From contig NZ_CP022522.1 of the NCBI RefSeq assembly GCF_002850255.1, forward strand, positions 3,347,125 to 3,411,124: a stretch of DNA of 64,000 nt, given 5' to 3'. The notes beneath the pieces were generated by a model. That model worked only from the letters and a program-made list of their open reading frames with translations. It ran no database searches and was not told where the DNA came from. Position 1 is the stretch's first letter. Each line of letters starts with the position of its first letter. The stretch is from Pseudoalteromonas sp. NC201 (GTDB taxonomy: Bacteria; Pseudomonadota; Gammaproteobacteria; Enterobacterales; Alteromonadaceae). Below are positions 1 through 7,722 of the stretch, in pieces. The translations under genes were made by a program, and so were the position numbers.

Positions 1-838
1 CGATCACCGGCGTTCCAACTGTCACAGCCATATGAGCAGGCCCAGTATCAGGTGCTAACACCAATTCGGCTTGCTCCAATACACAAAGTAGGGTTTTCAA
101 ATCAGTTTTTCCCACTAAGTTTAATAACTCAGCTTGGCTGTGTTGTTGAATTTCGGCTGCTAAGTTTTGCTCAAGTTCCGTTGGGCCACCCGTTATCACC
201 ACCTGAAACCCCAATGCAGCAGCATGATCTGCAACCCTAGCATAACGCTCAGGAAGCCAATTGCGCTCGGCTTTACTTGCCGCAGGCGATATCACAAAAA
301 CCTTGCCTTCAGGTAATAGCGATTTTGCCGCAGCTTGATGAGCTGCCGTCACTGGCATCTGCCATGTTGGCTCACCGCACTCAGCACCAATTGCACGGGC
401 AAAGTTTTGGAAACCTTCGAGCACATGTGGCGACTGTTGAGGTGCGATCCGCTTATTAATAAACAAACTGTGTAACTCTTTAGAGCGCCTTTTATCAAAG
501 CCTATTTTTTGCTTTGCAGGAATAACTCGCGCAACAAGGTTGGCTCTTAACGCAACCTGCATATGTAGTAATACGTCAAACTTTTGCCCTTTGAACTTTG
601 CCTTTAACGCCTTGAGCGCGGCTTTACCCTGCTTTTTGTCAAATACGACGAGCTCAACACCGGGTAGGTCAGCCAGTAACATGGCTTCCACTTTACCTAT
701 CACCCACGTTATTTTCGCTTGCGGATGTGCGCGTTGGATCGCCTGTACAGCACTCACTGCATGGCACACGTCGCCAATCGCAGAAAGTCGCAAAATACAA
801 ATAGAGGTCAAGGATTTGCTCAAAACAATAGTTCTCAT
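1..838 (-). CDS. Glycosyltransferase family 9 (heptosyltransferase-like), 3' end outside window
   Basis: Translating the minus strand from the ATG at 838 gives about 279 uninterrupted codons running off the window edge, so the C-terminus is missing. The N-terminus contains ILRLSAIGDVCHAV, typical of GT9 heptosyltransferases, and the visible C-terminal part contains APDTGPAHMAVTVGTPV, the conserved GT9 sugar-nucleotide motif. Such enzymes transfer heptose from ADP-heptose to inner-core LPS at the cytoplasmic face of the inner membrane. The divergent kdkA and nearby gmhA, hldE and waaA support an inner-core role. WaaC, WaaF or WaaQ cannot be told apart from this fragment. Confidence 0.85.
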   Translation of the reverse strand, partial: MRTIVLSKSLTSICILRLSAIGDVCHAVSAVQAIQRAHPQAKITWVIGKVEAMLLADLPGVELVVFDKKQGKAALKALKAKFKGQKFDVLLHMQVALRANLVARVIPAKQKIGFDKRRSKELHSLFINKRIAPQQSPHVLEGFQNFARAIGAECGEPTWQMPVTAAHQAAAKSLLPEGKVFVISPAASKAERNWLPERYARVADHAAALGFQVVITGGPTELEQNLAAEIQQHSQAELLNLVGKTDLKTLLCVLEQAELVLAPDTGPAHMAVTVGTPVI

Positions 839-945
839 GGAAAGTAACAAGCGCTTGATCTTAAATTAATCAAACAAGTTTGCAAGTTTCACTGAGGATG
901 AAAAATCGTTAGAATGCCACAATTGACTCTTAAGAATCCTATATT

Positions 946-1659
946 GTGCAAATCACCAAACAGCCGCATAGCTATTTACTAACGCCTTCAACCCTAGATT
1001 ATGATGTTTCAGAAGAAATGTTTGACCCTGAATATTGGCAGAAAAATAATGCGATTGTCGGCTCGAAAGAAGGCCGAGCAACGGCGTGGTTCGTGCGGTT
1101 TAATCAAGGCATAGCGGTACTCAAGCACTATTATCGTGGTGGCTTAATCGGCAAGCTGTTGAGTGATCAATATATTTTTACCAAACTAGAAAATACTCGC
1201 GTATATCAAGAGTTTGCTTTGCTAGAGCAACTACAACTACAAGGTTTACCAGTCCCAACACCACTTGGCGCAAGAATATCGCTTCATTTTGGTATTTATC
1301 GTGCAGATATTTTGACCGAAGCGGTGTCTGATGCCACCAGTGTTTGCGAAATTTTGCAAGCAAGAACGCTTAGTACAAATGAACTGGAAAGTATCGGCCA
1401 CACCATTGCTCAGTTTCACCAAGCCGGTGCCTATCACGATGATTTGAACATCAACAATATTTTGTTTGATGCCAACGGCAAAGTATTTCTAATTGATTTT
1501 GATAAGGGCAAAATCATGCAGCCAAACTCAAGTTGGCAGCACGCAAACATGGAGCGTTTGCAACGTTCATTTAAAAAAGAGGCCGGCAAATGGCCGACCT
1601 TTTATTTTGATGAAAATCAATGGCAAGTATTGATGCAAGCCTATCACAGCGCACGTTAA
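946..1659 (+). CDS. kdkA: 3-deoxy-D-manno-octulosonic acid (Kdo) kinase
   Basis: 237 residues, close to the roughly 240 of Haemophilus KdkA. It belongs to the small protein-kinase-like LPS kinases. The catalytic loop is visible at about residues 164-173 ([10 protein letters not shown]), followed by the metal-binding DFD near 184-186. KdkA phosphorylates the 4-OH of the lipid A-proximal Kdo using ATP, on the cytoplasmic side of the inner membrane. The start is GTG. It is divergent from the GT9 gene, and its TAA overlaps the stop codon of convergent hldE in the sequence gttaac. Family known; species-specific substrate inferred. Confidence 0.9.
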   Translation: MQITKQPHSYLLTPSTLDYDVSEEMFDPEYWQKNNAIVGSKEGRATAWFVRFNQGIAVLKHYYRGGLIGKLLSDQYIFTKLENTRVYQEFALLEQLQLQGLPVPTPLGARISLHFGIYRADILTEAVSDATSVCEILQARTLSTNELESIGHTIAQFHQAGAYHDDLNINNILFDANGKVFLIDFDKGKIMQPNSSWQHANMERLQRSFKKEAGKWPTFYFDENQWQVLMQAYHSAR

Positions 1660-3104
1660 CGTTTTTGTAGCTGTGCCTTTTTAATCACATTGGAAGTCGA
1701 GCAGCCATCCAAAAATGCTAACACCTCGACTTTTCCACCTTGATTAAGCACATGCTCTGCACCTGCAATCTCTTCCACTTTATAGTCACCACCTTTGACC
1801 AAAATGTCAGGGCTGACCATTTCTATCAGCTTAGCTGGTGTGTCATTTTCTTCAACACAGCCAAACGGAATAACCCAATCCACAGAAGCGAGTGCAGATA
1901 ACACCATAGCCCGCTCTTTCAATGGATTGATTGGACGTTCAGGCCCTTTGAGTCGCGAGATTGATTCATCATTATTTAACCCAACGACGAGTCTATCTCC
2001 CATCGCTTTAGCTTGCGCTAAATAACGCACATGGCCTGCATGGAGAATATCAAAGCAGCCGTTGGTAAACACAATGGTTTCGCCGTTTTGCTTGGCAAAA
2101 GTAATGTGCTTAAGCACTTCTTCAAACGGCGTTTGGTAGTGCTCGCCCGTTTCTCTAAGATATTGACCCAGTTTGCGACTCAACTCTTCCGGTGACACCG
2201 TTGCAGCACCTAACTTACTCACGGCAATGCCTGCGGCAATATTTGCAACCTCCACCGCGTCTTTAGCAGACATTCCTGCGCCTAACATCGTCGTCAGTGT
2301 GGCGATCACGGTATCGCCAGCTCCCGTAACGTCACTTACTTCCTGTACTTGAGCTGGGAAATCAAACTTTTCAGTATTGGTTATCAAAGACATACCTTGC
2401 TCGGAGCGCGTCAGCAACATAGCGCCGATCCCTGACGTTTTCAGGAGCTCGCGCGCACTAGAGGTGAGTGCCTCTTCGCTGCTTGTATCTCCACCTGCGA
2501 GTTTAAATTCGTTTAAGTTAGGCGTGATAAAATCAGCACCTTGATAAAGGCTCAAGTCACTATTTTTGGGATCAATAAGTACCGTTTTACCAGCAGCTTT
2601 AGCCACCGCAATCATATCTGAAATGGCGCATAAAGCGCCTTTGTTGTAGTCGCTAAACAACACAAAGTCATACTTATCAACTTCTTGCTTTAGACGCTCA
2701 AGCAGTAGTTGACTGTGAGATAACTGAAAGGGTTCTTCTAAATCGAGTCGGACTACTTGCTGATGACGGCTGATCACACGCATTTTTGCGATAGTCGGCA
2801 GCTCAACGACGTTAACTAGGCTAGATTCAATGTTTTCTTTGGTAAGAATAGCCTCAAGCGTTTTGCCATTGTCATCTTCGCCGATAAGCCCAAGCAAACC
2901 CACTTTACCATCTAGGTGAGCGATGTTTTTGGCAACGTTCGCCGCACCACCAGCTTTGTCTTCCAACGCGCTGACTTTCACCACAGGTACTGGAGCCTCA
3001 GGAGAAATGCGCCCGGTATCTCCATGCCAGTATCTATCCAACATCACATCGCCAACCACCAATACCTTGGCTTGATTTAGCTGTTGAAGCGCCGCTAACT
3101 TCAT
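1656..3104 (-). CDS. hldE: Bifunctional D-glycero-beta-D-manno-heptose-7-phosphate kinase / 1-phosphate adenylyltransferase
   Basis: 482 residues from the ATG at 3104, chosen because it lines up with the usual HldE N-terminus ([20 protein letters not shown]) and because the ATG overlaps the gmhA stop as ATGA. The first ~320 residues are a ribokinase-like domain with GGAANVAKN near the start and the DVTGAGDT anion-hole motif. The last ~135 are a nucleotidyltransferase with [17 protein letters not shown] (HxGH). It catalyses two steps of ADP-heptose synthesis in the cytosol and is translationally coupled to gmhA, which makes its substrate. An in-frame start 14 codons upstream is unlikely. Confidence 0.97.
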   Translation of the reverse strand: MKLAALQQLNQAKVLVVGDVMLDRYWHGDTGRISPEAPVPVVKVSALEDKAGGAANVAKNIAHLDGKVGLLGLIGEDDNGKTLEAILTKENIESSLVNVVELPTIAKMRVISRHQQVVRLDLEEPFQLSHSQLLLERLKQEVDKYDFVLFSDYNKGALCAISDMIAVAKAAGKTVLIDPKNSDLSLYQGADFITPNLNEFKLAGGDTSSEEALTSSARELLKTSGIGAMLLTRSEQGMSLITNTEKFDFPAQVQEVSDVTGAGDTVIATLTTMLGAGMSAKDAVEVANIAAGIAVSKLGAATVSPEELSRKLGQYLRETGEHYQTPFEEVLKHITFAKQNGETIVFTNGCFDILHAGHVRYLAQAKAMGDRLVVGLNNDESISRLKGPERPINPLKERAMVLSALASVDWVIPFGCVEENDTPAKLIEMVSPDILVKGGDYKVEEIAGAEHVLNQGGKVEVLAFLDGCSTSNVIKKAQLQKR

Positions 3105-3697
3105 GCCTCTTGCTCCGCCGCAACGAGCATATCGACCGCTTCGCATAGCCAGTGACCAATAAACATATGCGCTTCTTGAATACGCGCTGTCTCGTCGTTT
3201 GCGATAATAATCGGTAATTTAGCAATATCCTTAACTTTGCCACCAGTTCTGCCAGTCAATGCCACGGTAAACGCGCCAATTTCATTCGCGGCTTGAAGTG
3301 CCAAATTGATATTAGGGCTCGTACCTGATGTGGTTAAACCAATCACCATATCTTCCGGTTTACAAAGTGCCTGAACTTGACGTTCAAATACGGAGTCAAA
3401 GTGATAGTCATTGCTGTGCGCGGTCAAAATTGAGGTGTCGGTAGTCAGTGCAATCGAAGCCAAAGGACCACGCTCTAATTTGTAACGCACCACAAATTCT
3501 GCAGCTAGGTGCTGCGCATCTGCCGCGCTGCCACCATTACCAAACCAAATGACCTTACCACCTGCTGCTAATGTACTTTGGCATGCTTCAAGTAGCTCAA
3601 CACATTCTTGGTGATAGTTTGCCATTGTTTCAAAAACATCAACATGGCGCTGTAAGCTTGCGAAGTAGCTTTGTGCTACTTGTTCATTCAATGACAT
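3101..3697 (-). CDS. gmhA: Sedoheptulose-7-phosphate isomerase
   Basis: 198 residues, a SIS-domain protein. It converts sedoheptulose 7-phosphate to D-glycero-D-manno-heptose 7-phosphate, the first committed step to ADP-heptose. Visible motifs are [20 protein letters not shown] around residues 53-72, TTSGTSPN around 123-130, and a C-terminal [12 protein letters not shown] holding metal-ligand/catalytic His. Its stop overlaps the hldE start by four bases (ATGA). wzi lies only about 40 bases upstream on the same strand with no clear terminator between, so all three may be cotranscribed. Confidence 0.96.
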   Translation of the reverse strand: MSLNEQVAQSYFASLQRHVDVFETMANYHQECVELLEACQSTLAAGGKVIWFGNGGSAADAQHLAAEFVVRYKLERGPLASIALTTDTSILTAHSNDYHFDSVFERQVQALCKPEDMVIGLTTSGTSPNINLALQAANEIGAFTVALTGRTGGKVKDIAKLPIIIANDETARIQEAHMFIGHWLCEAVDMLVAAEQEA

Positions 3698-3737
3698 ATT
3701 TGTTCCTAAACTATTCTATGCTTGTCCCGCGTGATAC

Positions 3738-5183
3738 CTACCAGTATACATGGACTGATAACCAAGTGTAATTCTCACCGAAGACATCTTTACCCAAGGT
3801 TAATTTAGTTTCGACTTGCTTGCTGTAAGCTTCACCAATATGCGCCAGCTCAAATTCATAACCAGTTTCATATTCAGCACCAAGCTCATTTAATTCGTTG
3901 AAGTATTTACTTTCGTTATCAATAACCGACAGCTTAGCTCGCCACAAAGAACGGTAATCTGCTTGATAAGTACCTTCTAGTACATGGATCTGCGTCGGTG
4001 CACCATCATCGAACTGGCGATGGTTGGCAGCAAAGTGTCCCACACCAAACCCATCAATCGTATTGCCTTTAGTTTGATAAATTTCATTGACGTACCAAAG
4101 ACTTTCCATGTCGGTAAATTCATAGCGTAATGAGGTGGTTGAACTTACATTCGGTAGGAAAATGCCTACGCTAGTCGCTGTATTACCAAACAAATAGTTC
4201 TTATGGTTATTAGTATCTTCCCCACCATACTCTAGATACCATTGTGCTCTGGTACCGTAATTTGTAGTGAAACTCGTGGTGATCGTTGCCCATTGGTCGC
4301 CAAGTTCATCATCTTGAGTCAGGTCGCCGATTTTATTGTCATTGCCAGCAGGATCTATATAGGCCTTAATAAAGTCCTCAAAATCCACCTTCCTTGGGCC
4401 TCCACCAAATTGTAGTACTCGATTTAGACCAATTTTCCAACCATCGATTGGTTCAATACTAAAGTGTGTACCAGCAATTTTCGGTGTACCATCATGCAAT
4501 GTATTTTGAAAACGAATTCCCTTTTCGACTTTATCTAACTCTGAATAAAACAATTCAACATCAAAATTCCACCAGTTTTTAAGTGGAACAACTAACCCCA
4601 ATGAAATAGAAGGCCGGTTTTTAGCGTTATTAGAGTAGACCTGAGCCGAATGCTTAAATGGCGAGAACCAATGTTCTTTATAACCTAGGTTAAGCTGTAA
4701 ATTGCCATAAGATAGCCCGTAAAAAGTGTTATACGCCACTAGCTTGTCTGCTTCTACTCGATACTCAGCACCTATTTGTAGAATACTCGAGTCACCGCCT
4801 CGCCATACTCCAGCGAATCCCAATTCGGCATATTCACCACTATAATTACCTCTGTCGTTGGCGATTTGTTTTTCCTCACCACTATCAACACGCAATGTGA
4901 CAGATCTTTGCGTTAGTGCGTCATCTTGTAAGTAAGGTGCAATTCCCTGACTAATACTCTGTTGTAATGTGGCGTCAATATGCCTAAGCTTCATCAAATG
5001 CATCTTGATTTCACTGATACGGTAAGGCTTTGCCATAAGCGTACCAACGGTCAACGCAAACATTTTATCGATTTGATATTCCAACAGCGGATCTTGCCCA
5101 ATGGGTAAATAGGCTGTTGGGCTCGCTAAAGCGAGATTCGAAGCTAATAAACTACAGCAAGCGAGTACTCGAGCTAAATTCAT
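3738..5183 (-). CDS. Capsule assembly Wzi family outer-membrane protein
   Basis: 481 residues with a signal peptide (about 1-20, ending ALA before SPTAYLPIG). The rest is rich in alternating aromatic and polar residues typical of a beta-barrel and ends in VHVYW, an aromatic C-terminus suited to BAM assembly. The N-terminal helical stretch and barrel order match Wzi proteins, which bind group 1-type capsule at the cell surface. No wza/wzb/wzc is present here; instead the gene precedes gmhA-hldE. Function as a surface glycan anchor is inferred from family membership. Confidence 0.8.
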   Translation of the reverse strand: MNLARVLACCSLLASNLALASPTAYLPIGQDPLLEYQIDKMFALTVGTLMAKPYRISEIKMHLMKLRHIDATLQQSISQGIAPYLQDDALTQRSVTLRVDSGEEKQIANDRGNYSGEYAELGFAGVWRGGDSSILQIGAEYRVEADKLVAYNTFYGLSYGNLQLNLGYKEHWFSPFKHSAQVYSNNAKNRPSISLGLVVPLKNWWNFDVELFYSELDKVEKGIRFQNTLHDGTPKIAGTHFSIEPIDGWKIGLNRVLQFGGGPRKVDFEDFIKAYIDPAGNDNKIGDLTQDDELGDQWATITTSFTTNYGTRAQWYLEYGGEDTNNHKNYLFGNTATSVGIFLPNVSSTTSLRYEFTDMESLWYVNEIYQTKGNTIDGFGVGHFAANHRQFDDGAPTQIHVLEGTYQADYRSLWRAKLSVIDNESKYFNELNELGAEYETGYEFELAHIGEAYSKQVETKLTLGKDVFGENYTWLSVHVYW

Positions 5184-5328
5184 TTTGTTATTCCATTACT
5201 TTTAATGCGCTAAATACTACCAAACCAAAAGCCCCTAGGCATCTGTTGAACTGTGTAAAATTGTGTTGTTCATTCAATTTCGCCCTGGAACAAGGTAAAA
5301 TACTGATTTTTGAGCTGAAGCAATTTCT

Positions 5329-6597
5329 ATGGCACGCCATTTATATTCCCTGCTGTTGCTAGTGTTAGCCCCTTTGTTATTGAGCTATCTCTATTTTATT
5401 CGAGGTAGAAAAAACCAAGGTTATCGAGTGCATTTTAATGAGCGCTTTGGCCGAAATATTAGCAAGCTGCCACAACACAGTATTATGATCCATTGTGCTT
5501 CTGTTGGTGAAGTGCTTGCAGCAACCCCGCTTATAAAGTCAATATTGAATGCTTCTGAGAACACATCAATCATTATCACCTGTAACACCCCAACAGGTAG
5601 AGAAGAGATAACAAAAGCTTTTCGCGCTCAGGTTCAGGTACATGTCTGTTATTTACCTATAGATTTTGCTTTTGCGGTCAGAAAATTTTTCAATTCCTTG
5701 AAGCCCAAACTCCTTATTGTGATGGAAACTGAGCTGTGGCCTAATCTTTTTTATTACGCCAAACAAAACCAATGTAAAACCTTGGTAGTCAATGCCAGAC
5801 TCTCTGAAAAATCATACCAAGGTTATAAAAAGCATGCTTGGATAACGAAAGGCTTGATGAGCAACATAGATCTGCTTGCAGCCCATAATGAAGAAGACGG
5901 CAAGCGTTTCATCAAGCTCGGGCTTGTTCAATCTAAGCTTCACATTACTGGCTCAATCAAGTTTGATATCTCAATCACCGAAGAAGAAATTGCAAAGGCA
6001 AGACAGTTTCAAGAAAATTACCCCGAGCGGTTAATTTGGCTTGCAGGATCTACCCATCCTAAGGAGCATGAGCAAGTCATTGCTGCTCATCAACGAGTAT
6101 TAGAGCAGATAAGTAATGCGTTACTTATTATCGCGCCTCGCCATCCCGAGCAGTTTCAAGCGGTTGCTGACTACCTCAGTGAACAAGAGATCGCTTTTAC
6201 CAGAAAGAGTAGTAACGGTATAGACGCAGAAGCTTCGGTCTTGTTAGCGGATACTTTAGGGGAATTAAAGTGGCTATTTGGTGGTGCTGATATCGCCTAT
6301 ATTGGTGGTAGTTTGATTGAGCGCGGCGGTCATAACCCACTAGAAGCGGCGGCTCATGGTGTGCCAATATTAACCGGCCCACATACCTATAATTTTGCGC
6401 ATATATACCCTCAACTTATCGCGCAACAAGGTGCCATCGTAGTCGATGATGAGGACAAGCTTGCCGCTCAAATTATTACGCTATTTGAAGATAAATCGCT
6501 TCGAACGCAAATCGGTGCTAACGCTCAATCGGTACTAGTTGAAAATACCGGGGCTATTTCTAAAACCATGACACTAATCAATAAGAGCTTGGAATAA
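5329..6597 (+). CDS. waaA: Kdo transferase (lipid IVA 3-deoxy-D-manno-octulosonic acid transferase)
   Basis: 422 residues, the usual WaaA/KdtA size. It has an N-terminal membrane anchor (about 4-24), the acceptor-side motif HCASVGEVLAATPLI with the presumed catalytic Glu, and the GT30 donor-site segments GSTHPKEHE and GGSLIERGGHNPLEAAAHG. It transfers Kdo from CMP-Kdo to lipid IVA at the inner membrane. It is divergent from wzi and followed after 3 bases by a DUF1415 gene. Coexistence with kdkA suggests a single phosphorylated Kdo rather than two, but that is inference. Confidence 0.96.
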   Translation: MARHLYSLLLLVLAPLLLSYLYFIRGRKNQGYRVHFNERFGRNISKLPQHSIMIHCASVGEVLAATPLIKSILNASENTSIIITCNTPTGREEITKAFRAQVQVHVCYLPIDFAFAVRKFFNSLKPKLLIVMETELWPNLFYYAKQNQCKTLVVNARLSEKSYQGYKKHAWITKGLMSNIDLLAAHNEEDGKRFIKLGLVQSKLHITGSIKFDISITEEEIAKARQFQENYPERLIWLAGSTHPKEHEQVIAAHQRVLEQISNALLIIAPRHPEQFQAVADYLSEQEIAFTRKSSNGIDAEASVLLADTLGELKWLFGGADIAYIGGSLIERGGHNPLEAAAHGVPILTGPHTYNFAHIYPQLIAQQGAIVVDDEDKLAAQIITLFEDKSLRTQIGANAQSVLVENTGAISKTMTLINKSLE

Positions 6598-6600
6598 TTC

Positions 6601-7143
6601 ATGAATACAGTCATCTCTACAATGCAAAACTGGGTTAGCCAAGTCATTGTAAAATACAACTTTTGCCCGTTTGCTCGACAGGAAGTTGAAAGTAACAGCA
6701 TTCATTATTTCGTGTCTCAAGCGATAAGCCACGACGATGCCGTAATGGATATGTTAGAGCAGTGCTCAGAGTTAAACCATGAGCCAGAGCGAGAAACAAC
6801 ACTAGTTATATTTGATAAGGGTTTTAGTAATTTTGATGACTTTTTGGATCTCGTCGACCTAGCAAACGCTTTATTAGTAGCGCAAGGGTTTGAAGGCACT
6901 TATCAAATTGCCACTTTTCATCCAGATTATGTGTTTGCTGATAGCGATGAGCATGACGCAGCAAACTATACTAACCGCGCGCCTTACCCAACACTCCACT
7001 TGATCCGCGAAGAAAGTATGGCCCAAGCATTAGAAGACTATAACGATCCTGAACAGATCCCAGAAAATAATATCCGCCTCGCAAGACGTAAAGGGAAAGC
7101 GTTTTGGCAGCATTTGCTGCAGCAATGCCACAAGGTTAAATAA
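6601..7143 (+). CDS. DUF1415 family protein
   Basis: 180 residues, soluble, with no signal peptide. It shows the family's N-terminal WVSQVIVKYNFCPFA segment and the central FHPDYVFAD with ANYTNRAPYPTLHLIRE. The function is not established. The start codon lies only three bases after the waaA stop, so the two are very likely cotranscribed; that alone does not prove a role in LPS. A strong hairpin terminator follows at 7167-7190. The conserved Cys in NFCPFA and the His in FHPDY would be the first residues to examine. Confidence 0.8.
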   Translation: MNTVISTMQNWVSQVIVKYNFCPFARQEVESNSIHYFVSQAISHDDAVMDMLEQCSELNHEPERETTLVIFDKGFSNFDDFLDLVDLANALLVAQGFEGTYQIATFHPDYVFADSDEHDAANYTNRAPYPTLHLIREESMAQALEDYNDPEQIPENNIRLARRKGKAFWQHLLQQCHKVK

Positions 7144-7166
7144 CCTAAGCTACGGTTAAATAGTCA

Positions 7167-7190
7167 AAAGGCTGGTTTAGCCAGCCTTTT
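7167..7190. terminator. Bidirectional intrinsic terminator
   Basis: AAAAGGCTGG-tttag-CCAGCCTTTT forms a GC-rich stem with A and T tracts on both sides. It sits between the convergent DUF1415 gene and ydbL, so it can end transcription from both strands. Confidence 0.88.
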
Positions 7191-7209
7191 CTTGTAAGGT
7201 TTTGAATTA

Positions 7210-7530
7210 CTACTTTTTCACCCAGCTGCCATTGACTTGAATATAATGACCTGACTGCGTTTTGTTATACGCTTTTTTAGCCGCTAAAGCCTCTACTTGC
7301 TCAAGCGTGATACCGTTCTTTTTCGCTAATTGCTGGTATTTCTGTTTGCGCTTTTCATTCACTTCATCAACTAGCTGCTGTACACCTTGGCCATTTTTAA
7401 CCACGCCAAGATAGCCCGATGTAGTTTCGCCAACTAAACCCTGTGATTTAGCATCGTCAATGGAAATTGCGAATGCGGCGAAGCTCATACTGAGCCCAAT
7501 AATTAGGGTAGAGATTGCTTTTAGCTTCAT
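7210..7530 (-). CDS. ydbL: YdbL-like DUF1318 periplasmic protein
   Basis: 106 residues with a cleavable signal peptide (about 1-21, ending AFA) followed by the DUF1318 segment that includes DAKSQGLVGETTSGYLG. It matches E. coli YdbL in size and position, last gene of the ydbH-ynbE-ydbL operon. In E. coli YdbL is reported to modulate the interaction of the AsmA-like protein YdbH with the lipoprotein YnbE. A perfect AGGAGG ribosome binding site overlaps the 3' end of the preceding ynbE gene. Assignment rests on motif plus synteny. Confidence 0.87.
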   Translation of the reverse strand: MKLKAISTLIIGLSMSFAAFAISIDDAKSQGLVGETTSGYLGVVKNGQGVQQLVDEVNEKRKQKYQQLAKKNGITLEQVEALAAKKAYNKTQSGHYIQVNGSWVKK

Positions 7531-7539
7531 AAATCCTCC

Positions 7540-7719
7540 TTAGAATAGCTCGCTGTCTTCGCTGAATAAATTGTCGAGTTCTTTATCCACTTTCACGCGG
7601 ATCTCATGATCTACTTTTACATTTAAGTTGATCGTAATAGGCTCTTTGGTTTCTACTTGCACCTTATGAGTACAAGCACTCAATACCAATAAAGCTGATA
7701 TCACTAGCATCCATTTCAT
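7540..7719 (-). CDS. ynbE: YnbE-like small outer-membrane lipoprotein
   Basis: A 59-codon gene. Translation gives an N-terminal hydrophobic signal ending in LVLSAC, a lipobox with the acylated Cys near residue 16, then a short beta-prone segment (ITINLNVKVDHEIRVKVDKE) and an acidic tail. It lies directly between ydbH (stop 3 bases upstream of its ATG) and ydbL, exactly where E. coli has ynbE. YnbE is known to stack onto the C-terminus of YdbH to complete an intermembrane bridge, and the alternating residues fit a beta-strand addition role. Confidence 0.88.
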   Translation of the reverse strand: MKWMLVISALLVLSACTHKVQVETKEPITINLNVKVDHEIRVKVDKELDNLFSEDSELF

Positions 7720-7722
7720 TCA

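Noticed and set aside
5117..5362. 81-codon open frame across the wzi-waaA divergent promoter
   Set aside because: It overlaps the starts of two well-supported genes on both sides and has no initiation signal.
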